Shown: piece after piece, positions 1-7,686 of the stretch | How positions within the stretch are numbered: position 1 is the stretch's first letter | How the letters are laid out: each line of letters begins with the position of its first letter | Source: Trebonia sp963771985 | Lineage (GTDB): Bacteria > Actinomycetota > Actinomycetes > Streptosporangiales > Streptosporangiaceae | NCBI GenBank assembly: GCA_963771985.1 | Contig: CAVYVO010000003.1 | Location: 496,001-560,000 of the forward strand | DNA length: 64,000 bases | Reading direction: 5' to 3' | Made by a program: the position numbers and the translations under genes | Notes under the pieces: generated by a model | The model's input: only the letters and a program-made list of their open reading frames with translations | What the model was told of the DNA's origin: nothing | Database searches by the model: none

Positions 1-1
1 C

Positions 2-787
2 GTAGGCGCCGCCTTCATCGACGATCTCGCTGCCCGGTTCTGGTGGTCGGCCCTGTACCTGCTCGTCGCCGCGGCGGTGGTGTGGTACCGGATCGTGGTG
101 CCGGTCCGCGACTTCGCCCGCCACGGGTTCCGGGTGGCCGGCGTGCGGGCGGAGGCGCACGCAACCGTGTCGATCTACATCTCCGGCAGGCATCTGCGCG
201 AGCTCTCCGCGGAACCAGGTCAGTTCTTCCGCTGGCGCTTCCTCACCCGGGACCTATGGTGGCAGTCGCACCCGTACTCGCTGTCGGCCGTCCCCAGCGA
301 CGACCTCATGCGCATCACGGTGCGGGACGTCGGCGACCCCAGCGCCGCGCTGGCCGGCCTCAAGCCGGGCACCCGGGTGCTCGCCGAGGGCCCGTTCGGC
401 GCGTTCATCCCCGTGCGCACGAACCGGTCCGTCCTCCTGCTCGCCGGCGGGGTCGGCATCACACCGCTGCGCGCGATGTTCGCCGCGCTGTCCGGCAAGG
501 TCACGCTGATCTACCGGGCGAGCACCTGGCAGGACGTCGTGTTCCAGGCCGAACTCGACGCGATCGCCTCCTCGCGCGGCTCATGCGTGCACTACGTCGT
601 GGGCAGCAGGTCCGACTTCGGCGCCGACCCGCTGTCGGCGGCCGGGCTGCGCCAGCTCGTCCCCGGCGTGCACAAGATGGACGTCTACCTGTGCGGGCCG
701 CCCGGCATGACCGGAACCGCCGTCGCGGCGCTGACCGAGGCCGGCGTGCCGCGCCGCCGCATACACTGCGAGTCTTTCGAGTTTTAG
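2..787 (+). CDS. Ferric-reductase-type FAD/NAD(P)-binding oxidoreductase (5' end outside window)
   Basis: The open frame runs in from the left edge, so the N-terminus is missing; 261 codons are visible. A hydrophobic segment (WWSALYLLVAAAVVWY, about residues 14-29) is the last membrane helix, as in ferric-reductase-like transmembrane proteins. It is followed by an FAD domain (HPYSLSA), an NAD(P) domain (GVGITPL) and the C-terminal CGPPGM motif. These mark a ferredoxin-reductase fold that moves electrons from NAD(P)H through FAD to the membrane part. The next two genes encode an exported FMN-carrying protein and the enzyme that attaches the FMN, so electrons probably leave the cytoplasm through covalently bound flavin. 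The final acceptor cannot be read from sequence. Confidence 0.85.
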   Translation, partial: VGAAFIDDLAARFWWSALYLLVAAAVVWYRIVVPVRDFARHGFRVAGVRAEAHATVSIYISGRHLRELSAEPGQFFRWRFLTRDLWWQSHPYSLSAVPSDDLMRITVRDVGDPSAALAGLKPGTRVLAEGPFGAFIPVRTNRSVLLLAGGVGITPLRAMFAALSGKVTLIYRASTWQDVVFQAELDAIASSRGSCVHYVVGSRSDFGADPLSAAGLRQLVPGVHKMDVYLCGPPGMTGTAVAALTEAGVPRRRIHCESFEF

Positions 788-795
788 GGGAAAAC

Positions 796-1200
796 ATGCG
801 ACGGGCGATCCTCGCGGTCACGGCGACCGTGGCTGGTCTTGTCGCGCTGCTCTCTATTAAAACCCATTCAGCATCTTCCGAACGGTCGGTGGCGGCTCCC
901 GCGGCCGCACCGTCGCTCCCGTCCGGGGAACGCGCGATCACCGGGAATGTCGCCGACACCGTCTATGGCCCCGTGCAGGTCCAGGTCGTCGTGAACGCGA
1001 CCAGGATCGTCAAGGTGGACATCCTGGAGCAGCCATCGTCAACCGAGCATGACCTGCAGATCGGCCAGTTCGCGTTTCCTCAGCTGATAAACGAGACGCT
1101 TACCAGTCAAAGCGCCCGGATCGATACCGTTTCCGGCGCGACATACACCAGCGGCGGATATATTAAGTCGCTGCAGAGCGCACTGGATAATGGGGCATAG
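796..1200 (+). CDS. Exported FMN-binding domain protein
   Basis: 134 residues. A short basic start and hydrophobic stretch (RRAILAVTATVAGLVALLS) form a signal peptide or anchor, then an FMN_bind (PF04205) domain. The motif SGATYTSGG near residues 113-121 contains the acceptor threonine (about T116) that ApbE-type transferases load with FMN through a phosphoester bond. The ATG lies 8 bases after the reductase stop and the next gene starts 5 bases after this stop, so the three are one operon. Inferred role: extracytoplasmic flavin electron carrier fed by the upstream reductase. Confidence 0.88.
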   Translation: MRRAILAVTATVAGLVALLSIKTHSASSERSVAAPAAAPSLPSGERAITGNVADTVYGPVQVQVVVNATRIVKVDILEQPSSTEHDLQIGQFAFPQLINETLTSQSARIDTVSGATYTSGGYIKSLQSALDNGA

Positions 1201-1205
1201 CGGGG

Positions 1206-2063
1206 ATGAGCGTACTGTCTATTCCGGTTTTCTCGGCTCGGCTGCGCCATGCCGAACAGGTCATGGGAACCGTGATCTCCTTCGATGTTCCCGTTTCCGC
1301 GCGGGACGACGGGTCGCTGGATTCCGCGATCCGATGGCTGCACTGGGTGGACCGGGTCTTCTCCCCGTACCGTCCGGACAGCGACGTGTCCCTGCTCGCC
1401 AGCGCCGAGGTCACGGTCGGCGCCTGCGCACCGGAAGTCGCCGAGGTCCTGGCGGCCTGCGCGTTCGTCCGGGACCTGTCCGGCGGGTACTTCACGTCGG
1501 CGCCCGGCGGCCAGTTCGACCCGTCCGGGTACGTCAAGGGCTGGGCCGTCGAGCGGGCGGCGGCCCTGCTGTCCCAGGCCGGCTCGGCCAGCCACCTGGT
1601 CAACGGCGGAGGAGACGTCCAGTGCGCCGGCGGCCGTGGCACCCCTTCCCCCGCGCCCACGCCCACGCCCACGCCCACGCCCACGCCCACGCCCACGCAG
1701 TATAATACCGCGTATAATACTGAGCCCTGGCGCGTCGGGATCGCCGACCCGTTCCGCCCCGGCAGCCTCGCCCTGGTCGTCACGGCCCGCGACTCGGCCG
1801 TCGCCACCTCCGGCACCGCCGAACGCGGCGCGCACATCATCAACCCCGTCACCGGCCGCCCGGCCTCCGGCCTGGCGAGCATCACCGTGATCGGCCCCAG
1901 CCTGGCGCTCACCGACGCCTGCGCGACGGCAGCCTTCGCCATGGGCCCCGGCCTGGCCCGCGACTGGACCGAAGCCCTCGAGGACCATGAGGCCTTCGCG
2001 ATCACCGCGACGGGCGACACGTGGCAGACCAGTGGCTTCGCGAGCCACATCGCCACCGACTAA
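1206..2063 (+). CDS. apbE: ApbE-family FAD:protein FMN transferase
   Basis: 285 residues, normal for ApbE. Visible family blocks: MGTVISFDV near the start, DPSGYVKGWAVERA, LVNGGGDVQ, SGTAERGAHIINPVTG and the C-terminal ALTDACATAAFAMG. It transfers FMN from FAD to the threonine of FMN_bind proteins, and the preceding gene encodes such a substrate. No lipobox or signal is obvious at this start, so the mature location is uncertain. Oddity: about residues 150-172, between the GGGD strand and WRVGIADP, are a proline-threonine run from seven copies of a hexanucleotide, then an AT-rich double repeat. This lies in a loop that varies in length in the family, so the enzyme may still fold. Confidence 0.9.
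   Translation: MSVLSIPVFSARLRHAEQVMGTVISFDVPVSARDDGSLDSAIRWLHWVDRVFSPYRPDSDVSLLASAEVTVGACAPEVAEVLAACAFVRDLSGGYFTSAPGGQFDPSGYVKGWAVERAAALLSQAGSASHLVNGGGDVQCAGGRGTPSPAPTPTPTPTPTPTPTQYNTAYNTEPWRVGIADPFRPGSLALVVTARDSAVATSGTAERGAHIINPVTGRPASGLASITVIGPSLALTDACATAAFAMGPGLARDWTEALEDHEAFAITATGDTWQTSGFASHIATD
1655..1720 (+). repeat. Hexanucleotide tract plus duplicated TATAATAC inside apbE
   Basis: Seven perfect copies of GCCCAC (1655-1696) encode Pro-Thr repeats in frame. They are followed directly by TATAATAC, CGCG, TATAATAC (1701-1720), an AT island in a gene of about 70 percent GC. Each copy carries a perfect TATAAT. Unit changes in the six-base tract keep the frame, so it could vary in length between isolates. 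Confidence 0.95.
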
Positions 2064-2154
2064 CCCACCTTTATCCCGCTATCCCGCCCCGACGGTCCCG
2101 CGATCACCGTTATCCCGCCACCGACGGCCCGCTGACCATCGCGGACTCCCGACG

Positions 2155-2367
2155 GAGCTGGGGCTGTGGGCCACACCCCCAGCTCTATCGGGGCTGTGGC
2201 CCACAGCCCCAATCCAAATTCGCGGGTGCTCCAGTGGCCCCCGCTCAAGCTCTTCCCAGCCGCCGCATCCATCCCAGCTGACCCGCGCCGCTCGGCGAAC
2301 GTCTCCGCGGAATGAGGTCGGTGGCCCCCTGGCCTCAACTATTGAGGTCTGTGGCCCACAAACCTCA
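2155..2367. repeat. Cluster of four related palindromes, three with a TGTGG(G/C)CCACA core
   Basis: Palindromes at 2155-2185, 2190-2210, 2313-2337 and 2343-2367. The second has 10-bp perfect arms (GGGGCTGTGG / CCACAGCCCC) around one base. The first, second and fourth share the TGTGG...CCACA core while their outer arms differ (GAGCTGGGG, GGGGC, TGAGGT), and each outer arm is matched by its partner. The third has a degenerate core but the same TGAGG/CCTCA outer arms as the fourth. Conserved core with compensating outer arms suggests selection on hairpin shape. Confidence 0.85.
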
Positions 2368-2431
2368 GACGAAATCGCCATCATGAATTTCCATGAGTGA
2401 TAACAGCAAGAGGCGACTGCAGTGGAGGGGC

Positions 2432-2468
2432 GGTGCTGGGGCGAGGGGCAGGTGCTGGGGCGAGGGGC
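2432..2468. repeat. 18-bp tandem duplication
   Basis: GGTGCTGGGGCGAGGGGC occurs at 2432-2449 and 2451-2468, one base apart, just beyond the 3' end of the channel gene. No coding role is seen. Confidence 0.9.
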
Positions 2469-2501
2469 GATAGCGGCGGTGCTCGGCAAGTCGTGCCCCG
2501 C

Positions 2502-4316
2502 TCAGCCTGTTCCGGGCTGGGTGATCTCCTCGGGGGAGGGCGCCTGCGGTGACGGGCGGTCCCGGCGCAAGACGGTGAGCAGCTCGTCGTAGGGGCCAAT
2601 CAGATAGGCCTCGTCGGCCGGGCGGAAGCGGGTATTCCGCCGGGGCGGGTGCTCCAGGACCGCCCGGTCCGCCGCGCGGCGGATCGCCAGCACACGGGTC
2701 CGCGCCGCCAGTTCGTCCATCCGCAGTCCGTGCAGGCCGCCGCCGGGCGTGACGGTCAGCCTGGCCACGAGCAGCGGCTCGTCGCCGGCGTAGAACGTGG
2801 ACAGCACGTCGAGACCCAGTGCCGCGCCGACGAACCACGGCGCGGCGAGCGCCGCGGTCGACCGGACGTTGTGGAAGCCGAAAGTGCCATTCACCGAGTG
2901 GGCGAGCGTCGGATCGAAGATGCGCAGCACGACCGGCGTGGTCTCCCAGCGCGCCCCGAGCTGGTCGCGGACCGCCAGCCCGCTTTCGAGGTTGGCGAGG
3001 TCGTCGCTGGTCAGCACCGCGACGGCGGACGCGGTGGCCAGCCGTACCAACTGCAGCACCTCGGGCTGCGTCGCGTCGGCGATGACGACAGGGACGCCGA
3101 GCGCGCGCACCTGGCTGAGATGCCTGTTGTGCTCGTTCATCTCGACCACGACGACCTCGCTGCCGGCGGCGTGCAGCTCCTGCGCGACCCGAAGGCCTAC
3201 CGTGCCCAGGCCGATGACCAGCACGTGGCCGCGCAGCCCGGTGATCTTCTGGCGGCCGAGCGACTCCTCGATCCGCCGGCTCACCAGGATGTTGGTGACC
3301 AGCGCGAAGAAGATGGTCACGAACAGCGCGCCCGTCAGCATGAGGAAGATCGCGAACACGATCAGCCACGGTGGCTCACCGCGGAATGTGTAGTCGCCAT
3401 ATCCCACGGTCGTCACCGTCTCTACGGTGAAGTAGAACGCGTTCAGCAGCGAGATGCGGTGGCCCGGACCGGCGTAGGTGTAGGTCAGGCGCAGCACGAC
3501 CGAGGCGGTGACCAGCACCGCGAGCAGCGCGCCGAGCGCTACGGCCAGCCTGCGGTCGGCGGCCAGCACCAGCGAGACCGCGAGGTCACGCGCGTGGGCC
3601 GCCCTGCTGGCGCGGCGCGGCGTGTGCGGTGTCCCAGCCGCCACCGTCCGTTCGGGATGATCGGCGACAGCAGCGGCGCGGAGCTCAGCGGGGGTGCCGA
3701 TCAGGGTCACTTCGTCCCCTGCCGCTACCCGGGTGTCGCGGCCGGGGCACACGGTCACGTCGCCGGCCGCGGGCACCACCGCCACCGGGGCGAGGGCGCC
3801 GTACAGTTCGCGGAGGCTGGCCGCCCGCGGCGCGATCGTGCGCGCCGCGAGGAACAGCTCACCGGACAGGGTGATCGGCTGCACGCCGCGGCGCAGGCAA
3901 GCCTCCACCACCGACGGCGCGGACAGGTCCGCGACGTCGAGGACCGAGACTCCGACCTGCCTGACCGCGCGGCCCACCGCGGGGTTGGTGAGCTGGGCGA
4001 CGACACGCACGTCGGCGCGAAGCCTGCGGGCGAGCAGGGCCGTCTCGAGCGTGCGCAGGTCGTGGTGCTGCGCGCAGATCACCGCGATGGCGCCGGCCAG
4101 GCCCGCGCTCATCAGCGTGTCCTCGGCTCCCGTGCTGCCGGTGATCAGCGGCACGCCCCAGGCGTCAAGCATCCGGGCCAGCGGCGGATCGGGGGCGTCG
4201 TCGACGACCACGGCGGGAACGCCGGACAGGGTCAGCTGTTCGACGATCCGCAGGCCGACGCCCGGCAGACCGCAGACGATCACGTGCCCCCGCCAGTCCG
4301 AGTACGCAGCCCCCAC
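2502..4316 (-). CDS. Potassium channel/TrkA-like protein with RCK domains on both sides of the pore
   Basis: 604 residues. An N-terminal Rossmann RCK (TrkA_N) domain begins HVIVCGLPGVGLRIVEQL and runs to about residue 210 with its TrkA_C part. Two membrane helices (about 245-270 and 315-340) flank a pore loop with the potassium selectivity filter TVGYGD (about 300). A second TrkA_N domain follows (HVLVIGLGTVGLRVAQEL), then TrkA_C to about 575. Both Rossmann motifs keep the glycine pattern for NAD(H) or nucleotide binding. It should be an inner-membrane, ligand-gated potassium channel or uptake component. RCK-pore-RCK order is less common than pore-RCK. It is monocistronic and converges on apbE. 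Confidence 0.87.
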   Translation of the reverse strand: MGAAYSDWRGHVIVCGLPGVGLRIVEQLTLSGVPAVVVDDAPDPPLARMLDAWGVPLITGSTGAEDTLMSAGLAGAIAVICAQHHDLRTLETALLARRLRADVRVVAQLTNPAVGRAVRQVGVSVLDVADLSAPSVVEACLRRGVQPITLSGELFLAARTIAPRAASLRELYGALAPVAVVPAAGDVTVCPGRDTRVAAGDEVTLIGTPAELRAAAVADHPERTVAAGTPHTPRRASRAAHARDLAVSLVLAADRRLAVALGALLAVLVTASVVLRLTYTYAGPGHRISLLNAFYFTVETVTTVGYGDYTFRGEPPWLIVFAIFLMLTGALFVTIFFALVTNILVSRRIEESLGRQKITGLRGHVLVIGLGTVGLRVAQELHAAGSEVVVVEMNEHNRHLSQVRALGVPVVIADATQPEVLQLVRLATASAVAVLTSDDLANLESGLAVRDQLGARWETTPVVLRIFDPTLAHSVNGTFGFHNVRSTAALAAPWFVGAALGLDVLSTFYAGDEPLLVARLTVTPGGGLHGLRMDELAARTRVLAIRRAADRAVLEHPPRRNTRFRPADEAYLIGPYDELLTVLRRDRPSPQAPSPEEITQPGTG

Positions 4317-4382
4317 CAGCCCAGTATTCCCCAGCCGGGTTTACCGGCATGTTAGACGGGTGTTTCGCGTACTCGCCGGCCG

Positions 4383-4892
4383 CTACTCGCCGACTTCGCC
4401 GTCGATGGCCTCACGAAGCAGGTCCGCGTGCCCGGCGTGCCTGGCCGTCTCCTCGATCAGGTGCAGCAGCACCCACCGCAGCGTGAACTGCCAGCCGTCG
4501 TCGCCTTTGACGGCCGACAGCTGGTCCAGGCTGTCCGCCTTCGCCGCAGCCTGGCGGCTGCGGCTGCAGGCGTCGCGGTAGCGCCGCCGCAGCTGCCCGG
4601 GTTCCATGCCGGCAGCGGTGCGGAACTCCCAGTCCGGGTCGGCGTCCCAGTCGACGCCCTGCCAGTCCTCGCGCTCCGCCATACCGAGGAACCGGACCTC
4701 CATCCAGGACTCCTCCACGAGCGCCAGATGGTAGAGAATGCCGGCCAGGGTGAGCGCGGAGGTCGGCAGCCGCTGCGCCATCTGCTCCCTGGTCAGCCCG
4801 TCGGTCTTGATCAGGATCGTCTCGCGCTGGTAATCGAGGTACTGGGCGAGCGCGTCGCGTTCGGCCGCCCGGGGATCAGGGTCCTGCCTCAT
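4383..4892 (-). CDS. DinB/DUF664 family protein
   Basis: 169 residues with the four-helix DinB pattern typical of actinobacterial DUF664 proteins: an opening helix DALAQYLDYQRETILIKTDG, the segment LTLAGILYHLALVEESWME with the first metal-ligand histidine, and a C-terminal LLHLIEETARHAGHADLLRE with two more histidines. The family includes mycothiol-dependent metalloenzymes; the substrate here is unknown. It is divergent from the deazaflavin reductase gene with 41 bases between the starts, so the two probably share a promoter region. Confidence 0.85.
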   Translation of the reverse strand: MRQDPDPRAAERDALAQYLDYQRETILIKTDGLTREQMAQRLPTSALTLAGILYHLALVEESWMEVRFLGMAEREDWQGVDWDADPDWEFRTAAGMEPGQLRRRYRDACSRSRQAAAKADSLDQLSAVKGDDGWQFTLRWVLLHLIEETARHAGHADLLREAIDGEVGE

Positions 4893-4933
4893 GATCCGAC
4901 ATTAGTACTCGGCACCAGACACAGGGAGGTCAC

Positions 4934-5317
4934 ATGCCGATTCCCCGGCGAGTCGCGCAGTGGAACAAGGTCGGCCTGAACCGGGTCGTCAAGCACGTAG
5001 CGCCGTGGGCGCCGGGCCTCGGGCTCGTCGTGCACCGCGGCCGCCGGTCCGGCCGTGAGTACCAGACGCCGGTCAACGTGTTCCGCACCGCCGACGGCTA
5101 CGTCATCGCCCTCAGCTATGGGGCGGAGAACACGGACTGGGTAAAGAACGTCCTGGCGGCAGGCGGCTGCGAGCTGCGCACCCGCGGCCGCGTGCTGCTC
5201 GTGGATTCGCCCCGCGTGTACCACGACGAAACGCGGCGGGCGATCCGCCCGGTCGAACGGCAAGCGCTGAAACTGCTCGGCGTGGCCGACTTCCTGTCAC
5301 TGCGCACGGCAACCTGA
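4934..5317 (+). CDS. Nitroreductase-family (DDN-like) deazaflavin-dependent oxidoreductase
   Basis: 127 residues, the usual size of the small split-barrel F420-dependent reductases of actinobacteria. Recognisable parts are WNKVGLNRVVKHVAPWAPGL, then GLVVHRGRRSGREYQTPVN, the family signature, and YGAENTDWVKNVLAAGGCEL. Members bind coenzyme F420 and reduce quinones or nitro compounds. The substrate is not determined. A Rossmann F420-reductase-like gene follows 25 bases downstream in the same direction, which fits a small F420 redox pair. Confidence 0.87.
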   Translation: MPIPRRVAQWNKVGLNRVVKHVAPWAPGLGLVVHRGRRSGREYQTPVNVFRTADGYVIALSYGAENTDWVKNVLAAGGCELRTRGRVLLVDSPRVYHDETRRAIRPVERQALKLLGVADFLSLRTAT

Positions 5318-5342
5318 CGCGGCTGGCCTATGATTCCGAGGC

Positions 5343-5954
5343 ATGGAGAACATCGCGGTAATCGGGGCCGGGCCGGTGGGCCGCGCGCTAGCGGCTGCCT
5401 GGGTTAAGGCTGGTCATCAGGTCGCCATCGGGAGCCGGAACCCCGAAACGGCGACGGCGGCGGTGGGCGCGGCGGTGACCGAGCCGCTCGCCGCGCTGGA
5501 GGAGGCGCAGGTCGTCGTCTACGCGATCCCGGGTGGCGCCATGGCGGACACGCTGGCGGCCCACACCGTGGCGCTCGAAGGCCGGATCGTGATCGACGCC
5601 ACCAACAACATGGCCCCGGATCGCGGGACGCCGGAGCTGTCCGGCCTCCGCTACCTCCCGGACGGCGCGATCGGTTTCCGCGCGTTCAACTCGGTCGGCT
5701 GGGAGAACATGGCCGATCCCCAATTCGGCGGCGAGGTCGCCGACATGTTCTTCGCCGGGCCTGACGGCGCCGAGCGGGCGGTGGTAGGCGGGCTGATCAG
5801 GGACGTTGGGTTCCGGCCCGTCTACACGGGCGACAGCCCGGCCGCCTTCGCCGCCGTGGACTCGGTGGGGGGCCTGTGGTTCGCGCTCGCCTTCGGCCGC
5901 GGCCTGGGCAGGCGGCTGGCGTTCCGCGTCCTCACCGACAGCGGGGACGTCTGA
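5343..5954 (+). CDS. NADPH-dependent F420 reductase-like Rossmann protein
   Basis: 203 residues opening with a dinucleotide-binding motif (AVIGAGPVGRALAAAW), then GHQVAIGSRNPE, whose serine and arginine fit an NADP preference. VIDATNNMA and FRAFNSVGWENM match the F420_oxidored (PF03807) family. Such proteins move hydride between NADPH and F420, or are related reductases without F420. The neighbouring DDN-like gene supports the F420 role but does not prove it. It converges on the DUF488 gene with 7 bases between stops. Confidence 0.82.
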   Translation: MENIAVIGAGPVGRALAAAWVKAGHQVAIGSRNPETATAAVGAAVTEPLAALEEAQVVVYAIPGGAMADTLAAHTVALEGRIVIDATNNMAPDRGTPELSGLRYLPDGAIGFRAFNSVGWENMADPQFGGEVADMFFAGPDGAERAVVGGLIRDVGFRPVYTGDSPAAFAAVDSVGGLWFALAFGRGLGRRLAFRVLTDSGDV

Positions 5955-5961
5955 GCCTGGC

Positions 5962-6495
5962 TCACACCAGCGGGGCCTGGCCGCCGTCATAGACGAGCAG
6001 GCCGTCCTCGCGCAGGCGCACGCCGGGGGAGGGGCGGTGGGGCTCCAGGCGGCCATCGTGCATGAGGTGCCTGACCTCGACGCCGCGGGCGATGGACACG
6101 AAGTCCGCGACCAGGCGGCGATGGCAGCGCCACCACACGCTCTCCGAGCACATCACCGCGACCTGGCGTTCGGCTGCCTCGGCGAGCACGCGGTCGATGG
6201 CGGCGAGGAAGTCCGCGGACCGCATGTAGCCGGCGTACCCGCGGAACATGTCCTCGCGCCACGCCACGTCGGGGGAGTCAGGGGCCGGCTTGCGGAAACC
6301 GCCGAGGCGTTTGTCCCAGCGGTAGGAGATCCCCGCGTCCGGGAGCCACTGCTCCATGGCGGCACGGGCGAACCGGGGATGGCGCCGGCTGCCCGGCGCT
6401 ATCCGGATGTCCACGAGCGAGGCGACGGATGCCGCCTGCAGAGTCGCAACAGTACGTTCAGCAGAATCTGTACCGTGCCCGTAGGTGAGCAGCAT
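5962..6495 (-). CDS. DUF488 family protein
   Basis: 177 residues. Family features: TYGHGTDSAERTVATLQ at the start, LVDIRIAPGSRRHPRFA, KRLGGFR, and CSESVWWRCHRRLVADFV, with the conserved Cys-x8-His region of DUF488. The molecular function of the family is not established. The start ATG lies 13 bases from the stop of the next minus-strand gene, so it may be the last gene of that operon. Confidence 0.86.
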   Translation of the reverse strand: MLLTYGHGTDSAERTVATLQAASVASLVDIRIAPGSRRHPRFARAAMEQWLPDAGISYRWDKRLGGFRKPAPDSPDVAWREDMFRGYAGYMRSADFLAAIDRVLAEAAERQVAVMCSESVWWRCHRRLVADFVSIARGVEVRHLMHDGRLEPHRPSPGVRLREDGLLVYDGGQAPLV

Positions 6496-6508
6496 CGCCC
6501 TGACAGTG

Positions 6509-7686
6509 TTACATGAAATTGCGGGTGTGCAAGGCGGAGAGTTCGGCCGCCTCGTCGCCGGGGAAGCCGATGTAGGCGAGCCGCCGGCGGCGGCCCTCGT
6601 CCATCTGGTCCTGCAGCTGGCGCACGGCCTGCCAGCCGCGGCCGATCGCCGTCGGCTCCCACGAGCCCGCCGCGAGCAGCACCAGGGCGTCGAAGACCTC
6701 GCTGTTCAGGCCCGCGGTGTCGAGCAGGGCGGCGTGCCGCCGCTCCACCGACTGCCGGAGCACCCCCAGGTAGGCCGGATCGGAGCGGGCCAGGTGCGCG
6801 GTATGCGACACGCCGAACGCCACGTGCCGCGCCTCGTCCCGCAGCGCGAGCCGGGTCACGTCCGCGGTCACCGGGTCCGGGGCGTGCTGGTGCAGGAAGC
6901 GGAGCAGGTCAAGGAAGGTCCCCTCGCCGAGCACCGAGAGCAGGAACGACGCTGTCGTGAAGTCCGGCTCGCGCAGGAGCGTCTGCAGCGACGCGCGCCC
7001 GCCCGCGCTTGAGGTGCCGAGCGGGCCGCCAGTCAGCAGGCCGCGGCGGGTGAACACCTCGACGTGGCGCGCCTCGTCGGCGGCCTGGGTGGCGAGCAGC
7101 TGCATGACCTCGCGGTAGTGCGGGTGCAGGCGGCCGAGCAGCCGTGCCGGGATGATGAGCGCCGCCTGCTCGTTCTCGACGAGGTAAGTCATGATCTGCA
7201 CGACGGCGCGCTCTATCTCGGGCGGGACGCTGACCGGGGCGGACCAGTCGACGGCGGTCGCCGGATCCCACTGGCTGGCCGCCGCGGCGGCGTACAGTCG
7301 CGGGGCGATGTCGGCCCAGACGTGCTCGCGTTCGGTCCACTCGGCGTTCGAGCGGGGGCCCGCCGGACTCGACGAGGGCGCCGCGGGCGGCCAGCCCCCA
7401 GGCCGGGTCCGCGCTCGGGTCCGGCGGGCCGCTGGGGGCGCCTGGCCCGCCGGGCGCCGCGCCAGCGCTGCTCTTCCGCCGCACCCTTGATGATCACGTC
7501 GCGGTTTTCGCCGGCGAGGCGGTGGCCGTGCTCGCGGCACCAGACAGCGAGGTGAATGGCGAGCGCCGGGTGGCGCCCGGTGACCGTCAGCTCGTCGCCG
7601 GGGTTCAGCGCGGCGAGCGCGCGGGTGATCAGCAGGTGGCCGCCCTGATCGAGCCCGAGGCTGTCAAGGTCGATAGCCGGCCGCAA
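6509..7686 (-). pseudogene. TusA-like/ferritin-like fusion, two apparent frameshifts
   Basis: A TTG at 7686, overlapping the upstream stop by 23 bases, opens a TusA-like domain (DLDSLGLDQGGHLLITRAL, LAVWCREHGHRLAG) that lacks the catalytic cysteine of true TusA. The frame must then move twice, by one surplus base each time. The first shift is near 7420-7480, before DPAWGLAARGALVESGGP. The second is near 7344-7356, before AEWTEREHVWADIAPRLY. The remainder is a ferritin-like four-helix domain with two metal motifs, AADEARHVEVF and LRDEARHVAFG, the pattern of diiron carboxylate enzymes. Either a true pseudogene or an intact gene (about 390 residues) with assembly errors; uniform codon use to the end favours the latter. 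Confidence 0.75.

Larger units (their letters stand above)
2064..2501. other. Gene-free interval between convergent apbE and channel genes
   Basis: No convincing coding sequence. It holds four related palindromes and an 18-bp tandem repeat, listed separately. The two flanking genes converge here, so the palindromes are in the right place to act as two-way terminators, although none is followed by a clear T-run. Confidence 0.8.

Noticed and set aside
2649..4355. 568-codon plus-strand open frame opposite the potassium channel gene
   Set aside because: Low-complexity arginine/aspartate-rich translation with no family motifs; an antisense shadow caused by high GC in the third codon position.
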